Shown: piece by piece, positions 12,001 to 24,049 of the stretch
Layout of the letters: each line of letters begins with the position of its first letter
Numbering within the stretch: the stretch's first letter is position 1
Assembly: GCF_950023065.1 (NCBI RefSeq)
Contig: NC_088677.1
Coordinates: 79,943,469 to 80,007,468, forward strand
Source: Planococcus citri
Lineage: Eukaryota > Arthropoda > Insecta > Hemiptera > Pseudococcidae
DNA length: 64,000 bases
Direction: 5' to 3'
The notes under the pieces: generated by a model
What the model was told of the DNA's origin: nothing
Database searches by the model: none
Seen by the model: the letters and a program-made list of their open reading frames with translations, nothing else
Program-made: the position numbers and the translations under genes

Positions 12001-15000
12001 GAGTTGTAGAATTTTTTACGTATTTTCAAGTGCCAAGAAAAATACAAATATTTTTATAATTTGAAAAAAAAATTCAGAGGTATTTTCTGAAGTGCAAATC
12101 TGTTGGTAATTATGATCTAAATCTTGAACTTGAACGTGAGATCTGAAGTGGCTCTGTTTCAAAGTAGGTCTGTCGAGTCTTGAATTGTTGTTAAAGTATC
12201 TGGCTTCAAACATTTTAGTTTCAACTACCTAATTAGAATTCGATATTTTTAATTCCAAAACATTGACATGAAAATGATTCAAAACTGAGAAAAATTTGAT
12301 GAAATGGCAAAAATTGGTAGAAATATTTTTTAGGAAAGTGTGAAACAATTGTAGAAAATATGAAAAAAAATTTAATAAAATCAATTCATAAATGACTGGA
12401 TATCGAGAAAAATGCAATAAAATGGTAAAATTGATCCAAAAATGGCAGAAAATTGTGAAAATGGGCGAAACGAAAAAAGTTGGTCAAATATTATCAAAAT
12501 TCTCGATGTCAGCAAAAATGAGAGTTGATTCGTTTGCGAACGATTCGCTCGGAAACGATGAATCATTCGAGAACGACTTAATCTCTTGGTAATCAAATGA
12601 AACCCGACGATATGGAACATTCTTCGATTTATTTTTGAAAATTGTGAATGATTCGTTCGCGAACGCTTTGCTCAAAGGAGCTGAATCATTTGCGAACGAA
12701 TGAATCATTTCAAAACTTGAATCAGATGTGTACCTAGATGACGTGAGACGCGACTAAACTAAATTTACCAGTTTTATTCTCAACATCAAAAATTGAACTT
12801 GATTCGTTCGCGAACGATTTGATAAGAATCGATAAATCATTCGAGAACGACTGAATTATTTCTAAATCAAGTCTAGTGAAAGGAAGCGTGGCAAAAGTTG
12901 ACTTTTTCAAAATCATAAACAAGAGTTGAAGATGATTCGTTCGCGAACGATTCGATCAAAGCTGATGAATCGTTCGCGAACGAATGAATCGCCATTAAAT
13001 CACACGAGATGAAATATGATACCTCGAAATCTCAGAAATTTGGCATTGCAAATCCATTGACAAAAATTTTAAAGGTGATTCGTTCGCGAACGATTTGATC
13101 ACAGCTGACGAATCGTTCGCAAACGAATGATTCGCCATGAAATCAAATGAGATGAGAAATAATATCTTGAAGTTTGTAATTTGACATCTCAAATCAATGG
13201 ACAAACATTTTAGAGTTGATTCGTTCGCGAACGATTCGCTCAAGAACGATGAATCATTCGAATCGAGAATGACTAAATCACTTGAACATCGAAACGTACC
13301 CAACAAGATGGAAAAAAATTGAAAAATTCTTTAATCTACCATTGAAAGTTGTAAATAATTCGTTCACGAACGATTTTCTCAAGGTCATTTGCGAACGAAT
13401 GAATCATTGAGAATCACCAATAGATATTGTAGATGAGGAGACGAAAGTTTACGGTTTTAATCTTATAGTTGAAAACTGGATTCAATTCGTTCGCGAACGA
13501 TTCGTTGAGGAACGATGAATCATTCGAGTCGTAAATAACTGAATCACTTGAACATCGAAACGTACACAACAAGATGGAAAAAAATTGAAAAATTCTTTAA
13601 TCTGCCATTGAAAGTTGTAAATAATTCGTTCACGAACGATTTGCGCGAGGAGATGAATCATTTGCGAACTAATGAATCATTGAAAACCACCAATAGATAT
13701 AGTAGATGAGGAGACGAAATTTTACGGTTTTAATCTTATGGTTAAAAACTGGATTCAATTCGTTCGCGAACAATTTGCTCAAGAACGATGAATCATTCGA
13801 GTCGAGAATGTTCAAATCACTGAGACATCGAAACATTCAATTCACAACAAGACAAAATGAAACATTCTCCTACCGATTATTGAAAATTGTGAACGAGTCG
13901 TTCGTGAACGATTTGCTCAGAAACAATGAATCATTCGAGAACGACTTGAACTCTTGAAAATCGAATCAGACCCGATTAGGTAAAATGGAACATTCTTCAA
14001 TCGACTATTAGAAATTTTGAATGAGTCGTTCGCGAACGATTGGCTCAAAGAAGATGAATTGTTCGCGAATGAACGAATCACTTAAACGTTTAAAATTCGA
14101 ATTAGATGTAGATGACGTGACGAAATCTGCCCGTTTTATTCTTACCATCAAAAATTGAACTCAATCAGTTTGCGAACGATTTGCTGAGAACTGACCATTG
14201 ACAAATCATTTGAGCATGACTTGATCATTTCTAAATCGAACCTGGTGAAAGGGAACGTTCAATAGCCGTTGAATCGAAAGAGATGAAAAGATGAAACCTC
14301 GAAATTTTAGATTTTACATTACGTTAATCGACTGACAAAAATTTTAGAGTTGATTTGTTCGCGAACGATTCGATCAAACCAGATGAATCGTTCGCGAACG
14401 AATGAATCGCCATTAAATCACACGAAATGAAAAATGATATCTCAAATTCAAAATTTGTCATTACATTAATCGAATGACAAAATTTTTAGAGTTGATTCGT
14501 TCGCGAACGATTTGATCAAACCAGATGAATCGTTCGCGAACGAATCAATGGCAATTGAATCGAATGAGATGAAAAATGATACCTCAAAATTTGACATTAC
14601 ATTAATCGACTGACAAAATTTTCAGAGTTGATTCGTTCGCGAACGATTTGATCAAACCAGATGAATCGTTCGCGAACGAATGAATCGCCATTGAATCACA
14701 CAAAATGAAAAATGATACCTCAAAGTCAAAATTTGACATAACATTAATCGACTGACAACATTTTTAGAGTCGATTCGTTCGCGAACGATTCGATCAAAGC
14801 AGATGAATCGTTCGCGAACGAATGAATCGCCATTACATCACACGAAATGAAAAATGATACCTCAAAGTCAAAATTTTGTCATTACATTAATCGACTGACA
14901 AAATTTTCAGAGTTGATTCGTTCGCGAACGATTTGATCAAACCAGATGAATCGTTCGCGAACGAATGAATCGCCATTAAATTACACAAAATGAAAAATGA

Positions 15001-15915
15001 TACCTCAAAGTCAAAATTTCACATAACATTAATCGACTGACAAAATTTTTTGAGTTGATTCGTTCGCGAACGATTCGATCAAAGCAGATGAATCGTTCGC
15101 GAACGAATTAATAGCCGTTGAATCGAACGAGTTGAAAAATGATACCTCGAAATTTGACATTACAAATCCATCGACAAAAATTTCAGAGTTGATTCGTTCG
15201 CGAACGATTCGCTCAAGAACGATGAATCATTCGAGTCGAGAACGACTAAATCATTCGGAAATCAAATTAGACATCACATGATAAAATGAAACATTCTTCA
15301 ATTTATCATTAAAAATTGTGAACGACTTGATTTCCTGTCTCGTGATTTTTAATCATCTGATTCTAATCAAATTTGTCATTATTGGTTCTAATGAAGTAAA
15401 AAAATCCGACTTATAATATGTACAAACTGTAAACTGTCAAATATACATATTCTCGACTACAATCATTAATCATAGAAAAAAAAAACTCGCATTTTGACTA
15501 AAATGATCGCTTTGTTGCCGAATTAGAAGTAGTTCAAGGCTGAAGATCAGAATCGTAACTTCTCAGAAAATTCTTTCTGCGTCAGATTACAACTGCCCGT
15601 GATCAGGTGACATCTGAATCAAACCACTCGAATTTTTCACGTATTTCAATACACGATACATTTTTTTCTTTTTCAGCACACATCATTAAGTTCTCGATTC
15701 TCTTAATTCAGTATTAGGTGAATGTAATATTCTTGTAAATTTATTCCGTCAAGATATGATGTTGACTCGACCTCTCACGGAGCACATCTTGTCCTATAGC
15801 ACATTTCACAAACAGGCTGCTTAATACGCTATGACTCGTTCTGCTTTATTTTTTACTATGGTGGACATCTCGTATCGTAAGGTATGCTTTGTGAATTCTC
15901 GACTCTCGTGTCGGC

Positions 15916-15947
<32 letters not shown>

Positions 15948-18900
15948 TTACACCACGAATGCGAAAACATACACGATTATGGAAGCGAGAATAGATACGT
16001 AGATAGTCGAAGGAATATCTAGGAAACGAAACCCACACAGTGCCCAGTTCCATGTTCCATGTACTCGTATTATGAGCCCAACTCTCGCATATACGTATAG
16101 TATAAAACAAAACAATCAACGAGAAGTTTAATTAGCCGAAGCTGTATCTGTATGGGGATTTGGGGAAGGAATGAGGAAAAGACACGACTCGGTTTGGCCA
16201 TTGACGGTATCAATCACCTATTGCTGGATGATGGGCCAGCGTTTTATGGCGTTATGTTGGAGACAACGACTTGCGCAGAAAATGATTACGTATAGGTTTA
16301 CATTTTTTAAAAAATTTTTTCTTTTTACGTGAACGGTGAAAGGTCACCACGTTGTGCACTCTCGACGATCGAAATCTGGTTATGAGAAGTTTAAAAAATA
16401 TCTTTTCTAACACTAGGTAGGTATTCCAGCTCGTAGATTACGAAACACTCGAGGAAAGGAGGGGGGAGGGGGAGGAGTGTAAAGGACGCAGAAAATATTG
16501 AAGGAAACAGCAGGCAGGATGCTGCGGAGGGAGGGAAAAATTGTAATAAAAAGAAAATTAAATTTATGATACTGGTCGCGAAAGAGGAAAAAGACGTTGG
16601 TCAAATGCGAACATCGCAGAACAGGTTGAATAAAGCAGAAAGGTCTGTATACTTGTAGCAACAATAAGTTCACTTGTAGCTGGTTATTGCGACATAAACT
16701 CTCGCCATATTATTACTATTTATGGGCTATCTTTGATCTTAACGATGCTCTTTAACAGATTCTACGCGCATGTATCAGTGTGCAGTGTGCAGTGTGCACC
16801 GTACATCGAATGTTTTACCTGCCTCCTTGGAGCGATGCACTCTCTCGTTGCCCCTTTCGCGCACTCCTTCTGTATTTATTTATCCCTAATGACCGTTTAA
16901 CGATGTGTATTACGACGACGAGGACGCGCGTTCGATGATATTTTTCCTCAGCTTGGCATTCCCCCCCCCCTTCATCTTTCTGTACCTAGCACAGCGGATT
17001 AATCGAATCTGTCGACCGACGATGAGATGAACACGATTGGTTGTAAATTCGCAGCCATCATCACTGAGAGAGCAGAGACGTCTTTGAAAAATCATATTTT
17101 ACGCAAATTACTGGCACTCGTGTACCAACAACTCATCCACTTGGCTGGCATTCTCGCTCCAAAATGCTTCTCGCAAATCGGTTCGGTCATTCGATTACAA
17201 GATACAGGAAAAAAATGATGGTGTGTAATGAAGCGAGAACGACGGGCATTAGAGATGAGGCGATGAGGTTTTACCTTTAAAATTCTACGTACCATCGTGT
17301 CAACGTTTATAAATGGTGATTTTATTGGATATTTTTAAATGAACCGTGATGCCATTAGCAACTTGCATTCGGAGCTGCGCATATAAATGCGCCATTAGAG
17401 TAGTCAGAATTGGTGAAATTAGGTATATCGTGCGTGTACTGGTTTTTATGAAAATAAATTTCATATTTTATTATATAGGAGTACAGTACGCGTTGCATTC
17501 CAGCGTCTGGATTCTTGATTTGGTCTTATCCTGTTCCTGTGGAACGGATGTTTTCTCTGTGGCGAATGAACCGATATGGGAGAGAAGTTAGGAGGCTAAT
17601 TAAATTCAAAATTGAGTTACTTTAATTCAAGGTGCGCAGTTCTAGTTTTCTGAGAAAAGGAAAGGTAATCGTGAACTTCACTTTTTTTACCCTGGAAAAA
17701 TGTGATTTGATTAGGAATTGGGGGAAAGTAAGAAGAGGTCCGAAAAATTGAAAAGTTGAACGGAAAAAAAGGTCTCAAGAAGCTGAAAAATTGAGACATT
17801 TTGAAAATTACCAGTTAAATTATGTATCTCGTGGCTTTGAACGAATCGAATAATTTTCATTCTTTGAGGGGGGAGGGAGTTGGTGTGGGCTTAGTTTACA
17901 GTTTTACTTGAAGCAAAAAAAAAAAAAAAACAACTTAAACCGAAAACTGAAAACCTAAAAAAACATGAAACCAATAAACAGAAACGAGGTAAAAATATTT
18001 TCATTTTGGTTTTCAGTTCTGATTTTCAGGTTTTTCGATTTTCGGTTTCCATTTTTTGTTCATTTGGGGGAGGGGGAGAAAGAATAAGATTAATTTTCTT
18101 TTCAAATGAGCAAGCAGGTTAAAAAAAAGTGCTCTTGTTTTTTTTTTGTTTTTAATTTGAACGAATATTTCCGAGTGATTTAGTCGTTCTCGACTCGAAT
18201 GATTCATCGTTCCTGATCGAATCTTTTCGCGAACGAATCAACTCTGAAATTTTTGTCGATGGATTTGTAATGTCAAATTTCCAGGTATCATTTTTCATTT
18301 CGTGTGATTTAATGGCGATTCATTCGTTCGCGAACGATTCATCTGCTTTGATCGAATCGTTCGCAAACGAATCAACTCTAAAATTTTTGTCAATCAAATT
18401 AATGAAATGTCAAATTTTGAAGTATCATTTTTCGTTTCGTGTGATTTAATGGCGATTCAATCGTTCGCGAACGATTCATCTGCTTTGATCAAATCGTTCG
18501 CGAACGAATCAACTCAAAAATTTTTGTCAGTCGATTAATGTAATGTCAAATTCTGAGGTATCATTTTTCATCTCGTTCGATTCAACGGCTATCAATTCGT
18601 TCGCGAACGATTCATCTGCTTTGATCGAATCGTTCGCGAACGAATCAACTCTAAAATTTTTGTCAATCAAATTAATAAAATGTCAAATTTTGAAGTATCA
18701 TTTTTCGTTTCGTGTGATGTAATGGCGATTCATTCGTTCGCGAACGATTCATCTGCTTTGATCGAATCGTTCGCGAACGAATCAACTCTAAAATTTTTGT
18801 CAATCAAATTAATAAAATGTCAAATTTTGAAGTATCATTTTTCGTTTCATGTGATGTAATGGCGATTCATTCGTTCGCGAACGATTCATCTGCTTTGATC

Positions 18901-21900
18901 GAATCGTTCGCGAACGAATCAACTCTGAAATTTTTGTCGATGGATTTGTATGATGTCAAATTTCGAGGTATCATTTTATTTTCATCTCGTTTGATTTCAT
19001 GGTGAATCATTCGTTCGCAGACGATTCATCTACTTTGATCGAATCGTTCGCGAACGAATGAACTCTAAATTTTTGTCAATCGAATTAATGAAATGTCAAA
19101 TTTTGAGGTATCATTTTTCTTGATTCGTTCGTGAACGATTCATCACCTTTTAGAATCGTTCGCGAATGAATCATCTTCAACTCTTATTGATGAATTTAAT
19201 TTGAAAAAGTCAAATTTGCTGCGTTCCCTTTCACCAGGTTCGATTTAGAAAATATGATTGAGTCGTTGCTCAAACGATTTGTCAATTCAATTGTCAATTT
19301 TTTCAATTCGTTCGCGAACGGATTAAGTTCAATTTTTGTTGGTGAGAATAAAATTGGCAAATTTCGTCACGTCATCTGTCATCTACATCTATGTAATTCG
19401 ACTTTCAAACTTTCAAGTTTTAAATGATTTGTTCGTTCGCGAATGATTCATCTCTTGTGAGAAAGTCGTTCGCGAACGAATCATTCAAAATTTTCCAAGG
19501 TAAATCAGAGAATGTTCGATTTCTTCGGATTTTGATTTGATTTACAATACAAGCGATTCAGTCGTTCTCGAATCATTCATCGTTTCCGAGCGAATCATTC
19601 GCGAACGAATTATGTCTTGAATTCTTGTTCATGGATTCGAATTATCCAAGTATCATATTTTGAGATATTTTATCTGGTCTGATTTATTGATAATCCATCC
19701 ATTCGTAAAAATTCTATGACTCTGATCAAATCATTCGCGAACGAATCATCTTCAATTTCAACTCTTAGTGTTGGATTCGAAAACATCAAGTTTTGCCTCC
19801 TTTCTTTTGCACTGTTTGACCCAGTAAAGATTTAGTTGTTCTCGAATGATTTGTCGATTTTGATTTTTGATGAACTCGTTCGCGAACGAATCGTTGAAAA
19901 TTTTCCAAGGTAAATTAGAGAATGTTCCATTTTAGCAGGTTTTTATTTGATTTACAATGCAAGCGATTCAGTCGTTCTCGAATCATTCACGTTTCCGAGC
20001 GAATCATTCGCGAACGAATCATGTCTTAATTCTTTTTCATGGATTCGAATTATCCAAGTATCATATTTTGAGATATTTTATCTGGTCTGATCTATTGATA
20101 ATCCATTCATTCGTGAAAATTCTCCCACTCTGATCAAATCGTTCGTGAACGAATCATCTTTGATTCCAATTCTTATTGATGGATTCAAAAATATCAAAGT
20201 TTTCCACTTTCTCTTCCACTGTTTGACCTAGTAAAGATTTAGTCGTTCTCGAATGATTTGTCGATTTTGATTTTTGATGAACTCGTTCGCGAACGAATCA
20301 TTAAAAATTTTTCAAGACGAATCGGAAAATGCTCCATTTCATCAGGTTTTGATTTGATTTTTACAATACAAGCGATTCAGTCGTTCTCGAATCATTCATC
20401 GTTTCCGAGCGAATCATTCGCGAACGAATCATGTCCTAATTCTTTTTCATGGATTCGAATTATCCAAGTATCATATTTTGAGATATTTTATCTGGTCTGA
20501 TTTATTGATAATCCATTCATTCGGGAAAATTCTCCGACTCTGATCAAATCGTTCGCGAACGAATCATCTTTGATTCCAATTCTTATTGATGGATTCAAAA
20601 ATATCAAAGTTTTCCACTTTCTCTTCCACTGTTTGACCTAGTAAAGATTATTTAGTCGTTCTCGAATGATTTGTCGATTTTGATTTTTGATGAACTCGTT
20701 CACGAACGAATCATTAAAAATTTTTCAAGATAAATCGGAAAATGCTCCATTTCATCAGGTTTTGATTTGATTTTTACAATACAAGCGATTCAGTCGTTCT
20801 CGAATCAATCATGGTCAGGTTTTCACTCTTTTAGGGTGGGTTGTACGAATCTCGGTCAAGATATTGAACTCAGTTTAACCGGTCGAAAACAATGAGTTAA
20901 GCTTAGTTCAGAACTTGAACGAGAATCGTACAAGTGGCCCATAATGATTCATTCGTTCACGAACAATTCATATTTTCTAGGCAACTCGTTCGCAAACGAA
21001 TCATTCACGATTTTTAATGGCAGATTGACTCAATTTTCACAAAAAACATGAGTTTTTTGACGATTTGTTCGAAAATTTAATCATTTTACATTTTTCCAAA
21101 AAATTAGGACTTTTGACAATTTTGACAAAAATTGTTACTTTTTTATAATTTTTACAAAAAACTAGACTTTTTTGGCAACTTTCGCTTTTTTCATACAAAA
21201 ATTCGCATTTTTTGCAATAATATGTAGACTCTCTGTGAATTTTTACAAAAAACATGATCTTTTTGACCATTTTTTGTACAGTTGTAGGTACAAAGTACAT
21301 ATTTGGATCTTTTGATACCTAATTTGACAATTTTTAAAAAAACAGGACTTTTTGACCTTTTTGTTTTTTTTTTGCCAAAAACTGTACTGTTTGTGAGATT
21401 TTACAAAAAATTAGGACTTCTTGATAATTTTGGCGAAATGAGGGCTTTTCAGGTAATTTTGGCAAAACTTGAGACTTTTTCGACAGAAATTAGGACTTTT
21501 AGATTTATTAATGACTAATGAGTCATTTTCACAAAAATTGGGATTTTTTTTACAATTTTTACAATAAATGTCAATTTTTTGATAATTTTTACAAAAGGTG
21601 ACAATTTTTGTTCAAAAAATTACTTTTTACTTTTAGTTTATTTTATGAGACTCTTCCGGAGCAATTTGAAATTTCTGAAAAAAGTGGAAAAATCACTTGA
21701 TATGAAATGAGAGTTGAATGGAAGGGATTATTCCCATTTGTTCACTTTTCTCCAAAAAAAATGTTTCGTATCAATGTTTATTTGTTTAAAAATCTCCCTT
21801 GAAATGACTTTCGAGTTTTTTAAAATTTTCAAAAATTCGTTGAAAATCCAAAAATGAACTTGAGCACTTGAAATTTTGGTGGGAGGGGGGGTTCAGGATG

Positions 21901-22947
21901 TGAATTATTGATCTAGACTGATTTTGCTCAAATATTGGAAATTGGCAATTTCAAAAAGTTGGACTATTCATTTTCTCTTAAATTTGAGCCAATTGTCTCT
22001 CAAAACTTGATAATTGACTAATTTAATCTAATCGTAGCATTTCTAACCGAAATTTTCTTTTTCTTCTGTTCGACAGGCTGTTCGTTGGTATCCTGCATCG
22101 ATATAATACTAGGGCCCGAATTACCTCAGAAATTACTCGTACAATATTTAGACGTGACGGATTGCATTTCAATTCACGATTCTAGTCTGCGTATTATTTT
22201 ACGTAACTGCCCTCAGCTGATGTACTTGTACCTGAGAAGATGCAGTAGAATAACAGGTAAGCTAATAATGATGGACAACATTGTAAACTCGTTATACGTA
22301 ACGTAAATTTACGACCAGACAGTTCTTTCTCTCTGTCTGTCTCTCTGTCTCCATGTACTCGTACCTCTATTCTATGTACTAATGCTCGTTTATTTTTTTT
22401 TCCTTTCGCAGACGCCGTAGTAAAATTCGTACCGTTTTATTGTTCTTCTCTCCGCGAGCTGAGCGTTTCCGACTGCCATCTGATAACGGATTTCGCCCTG
22501 TACGAGTTAGCCAAGCTCGGATCGAACTTGCGGTACTTGTCGGTGGCAAAATGCGGCCAAGTTAGCGACGCTGGACTGAAAGTGATCGCGAAACGATGCT
22601 ATAAATTGCGTTACCTCAACGTACGAGGTTGCGAAGCGGTCAGCGACGATGCTTTGGCAGCAGTCGCTCGCTCATGTCCTCGTCTGCGAGCTTTGGATAT
22701 CGGTAAATGCGACGTATCCGACGCTGGTCTCAAAATACTCGCGGAAAGTTGCCCTAATTTGAAAAAACTTAGTCTAAGGAATTGCGATCTTGTGACCGAT
22801 CGAGGTTTACAATTCGTGTGCTATTATTGTCGAGGGCTGCAACAGTTGAATATTCAAGACTGTCAGATATCCTTAGAAGGGTACAAAGCGGTTAAAAGGT
22901 TTTGCAAAAGGTGCATTATCGAGCATACGAATCCGGCTTTCTTTTAA
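6090..22947 (+). CDS. FBXL7: F-box/LRR-repeat protein 7 homologue, four coding exons
   Basis: Substrate-recognition subunit of an SCF (Skp1-Cul1-F-box) ubiquitin ligase. Coding exons are 6090-6471, 6560-7078, 22077-22256 and 22412-22947, with phases 1/1/1 agreeing at every GT-AG junction; the product is 538 residues. Residues 1-165 are a low-complexity Ser/Pro-rich leader. The F-box is at about 167-212 (FDRLPDDVILHIFSWLGTNE, then VCRRWYNLAWDPSLW). Cysteine-containing LRRs follow (LxxLxLxxCxxITDxGL type, for example LRYLNVRGCEAVSDDAL and LRALDIGKCDVSDAGL). The C terminus KRCIIEHTNPAFF is the family's conserved tail. The length compares with about 490 residues in vertebrates, the excess being the leader. 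Fly Fbxl7 is known to act in Hippo and planar polarity signalling, and that role may apply here. The 15-kb second coding intron holds most of the repeats in this part of the window. Confidence 0.93.
7530..11280 (+). repeat. Palindrome-bearing intronic repeat, block 1 (forward)
   Basis: Repeating units read: GTGATTCAGTCGTTCTCGAA, TGATTCAT, a short spacer, then the perfect palindrome TTCGTTCGCGAACGAA or a close variant. Unit spacing is mostly 130-200 bp. The block continues past its last palindrome into a T-rich tail (about 10.93-11.28 kb), whose reverse complement is recognisable at 12.24-12.51 kb. The 8168-9290 element interrupts it. Confidence 0.85.
8168..9290. mobile_element. Non-autonomous DNA transposon with 14-bp inverted ends and 5-bp target duplication
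   Basis: Ends are CAGGGTGTCTAACA and its exact reverse complement. Both sides carry TTGTG (8163-8167 and 9291-9295), a 5-bp target duplication. Subterminal sequence repeats the word TAGGACT or AGGACTTTTA at both ends. No transposase frame is present. A CAGGG start with a 5-bp duplication fits the hAT5 group, though other superfamilies with 5-bp duplications are not excluded. It interrupts repeat block 1, so it arrived after the array formed. Confidence 0.75.
12240..15310 (-). repeat. Palindrome-bearing intronic repeat, block 2 (reverse orientation)
   Basis: Reverse complement of the block 1 and block 3 units. Landmarks run GATTCGTTCGCGAACGATT, TCGCTCAAGAACGATGAATC, ATTCGAGAACGACTGAATCA. The order of units mirrors block 3 about a centre near 16.73 kb (for example the TTTCACCAGGTT word near 14.24 kb pairs with the one near 19.23 kb). 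Its first part mirrors the end of block 1 about a centre near 11.76 kb. Confidence 0.85.
14340..15190 (-). repeat. About 143-bp tandem units, each with two perfect palindromes
   Basis: Six consecutive units, each with two copies of TTCGTTCGCGAACGA(A/T) separated by about 20 bp holding GATCAAAxCAGATGAATC. Each pair is followed by GAATCGCCATTxAATCACAC and a CATTAATCGACTGACAAAAT box. Period is close to 143 bp. The same units occur reversed at 18.24-19.06 kb. Confidence 0.85.
15310..18170. other. Unique spacer between repeat blocks 2 and 3
   Basis: About 2.9 kb of non-array intron sequence at the centre of the larger inverted repeat. It holds a CAT trinucleotide microsatellite (about 15920-15947), poly-purine G-rich runs near 16455-16475, and a C10-type run near 16965. 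Short frames here (a poly-His/poly-Asp pair at 15831-16119 and others) are microsatellite or antisense artefacts. Confidence 0.6.
18170..21010 (+). repeat. Palindrome-bearing intronic repeat, block 3 (forward)
   Basis: Starts with the unit GATTTAGTCGTTCTCGACTC and continues with about 143-bp double-palindrome units (18.24-19.06 kb), then longer units to 20.8 kb. A roughly 400-bp sub-block near 19.90 kb recurs from near 20.28 kb and 20.69 kb, with the landmarks GATGAACTCGTTCGCGAACG and TTTCATGGATTCGAATTATC. It ends with a last palindrome near 20.99 kb before the AT-rich field. Confidence 0.85.
20834..20941. mobile_element. Short MITE-like insertion with imperfect inverted ends
   Basis: About 108 bp. 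The left end reads TGGGTTGTACGAATCTCGGT and the right end, reversed, TGGGCCACTTGTACGATTCTCG. The inverted ends therefore share TTGTACGA, TCTCG and TCAAG. It interrupts repeat block 3. The superfamily is not assignable and no clean target duplication is seen. Confidence 0.5.
21020..21640. repeat. AT-rich degenerate repeat, reverse orientation
   Basis: Phrases such as GACTTTTTGACAATTTTTAC and TTTTTGGCAA are the reverse of those at 2.1-4.1 kb. This marks another copy of the low-complexity family near the end of the FBXL7 intron. Small frames in it are not genes. Confidence 0.65.
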
Positions 22948-23670
22948 GCTCGTATATTGCTCTCTGGAATCGTAGTAAGGTATCCTTTAGTTCTTTAAAA
23001 GACTGCGGTTACGAGATTATAGGTGCCCTTTTTTTGATTTTCAAATTGTAGTATTACCAAACCTTTTACATAGTACTTTTGTTCGTATCTTTCGTATTTT
23101 TTTTTTTTGCCATTTTGACTGTGATTTTTATTATGTTTTTGTAGGTATTCTTTTGTATAAAAGGTATTTTCCCCCCCTCTGTTTTTTTTCTCTAGTGCCT
23201 TTTTCTTGTCCCTTTATGTACCCCATTGCGGATCTTTTTTTTATTTTTTTCGAAACGTAATGGTGGTCGGTGTTAGTTAGAAATGAAACGAAAACTTGTA
23301 CCAACGTTACTTAAGAATAATGATGGTTAAAATATAAAAATTTTTGTTAATTTTTGTCTTCCGATAACGCCGAATATATTATTTAACTTTTATGCTTTAA
23401 TTACCAGTATTAATATTAGAGTTAGATTTATTAATCGATATTAGTACTTAGTTAACGTTGTTTTAAATACCAGTATTTTGTTTTGTTTCAGCTGTGAAAA
23501 GATGTAGTAGTAAAACTGAGTATTTTTTTACGAATTTTTTTTTTCTTTTGTATCATAGAAAATATATCATTTTGATGATGAGATTTTAAATGGTATTTTC
23601 CTTTGAAATTTTATTATTCTGTAAATCCGTGCTCTGAAGAGAAGTGATAAGATTGTCTTTCTGAATAAAT
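22948..23670 (+). other. Probable FBXL7 3' untranslated region
   Basis: T-rich sequence after the stop codon at 22945-22947 with no open frame of interest. A canonical AATAAA is at about 23662-23667, which would give roughly a 0.7-kb UTR. Earlier near-signals (AATATAAAA near 23330) are possible alternatives. Confidence 0.45.
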
Positions 23671-24049
23671 AGTCTCTTTTGAAGTTGAAAAATATCAAAA
23701 TTTCATTTTTAAAAAATATGTAAAGAAATAAAGAAAATACAATTTATTTAATTTTGAAAAATACATAAAATGTTTTTTTCTCAAAAAGCTAAGAAAATCG
23801 ATGTTGGTCACGGTCATACAGACATTCTTAATTGTTTAAAACTTGAAACGTGTTCTAAACACCGGCATATGACAATAGGAGTAATTGCACCCCTCCCCCG
23901 CCAATCCTCCGGGACAACTTTTTTCTTAAAGGGGACATCCTAAGGAACATTTTAAAGCACACTTGCCCAAAAAAAAGTTTTGTTGGCCTTACTTACAAAA
24001 TGGCGGCCATTTTGATTGACAGGTCAGCCGAAATCGCAGATTATTTTGC

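Noticed and set aside
15831..16119. Poly-His (+) and poly-Asp (-) open frames
   Set aside because: Both are translations of one CAT/ATG microsatellite in an intron spacer.
7530..21010. Regular palindromic repeats suggesting a CRISPR-like array
   Set aside because: The intervals between palindromes are themselves repeated and the array lies in an intron of an animal gene; there are no unique spacers and no cas genes.
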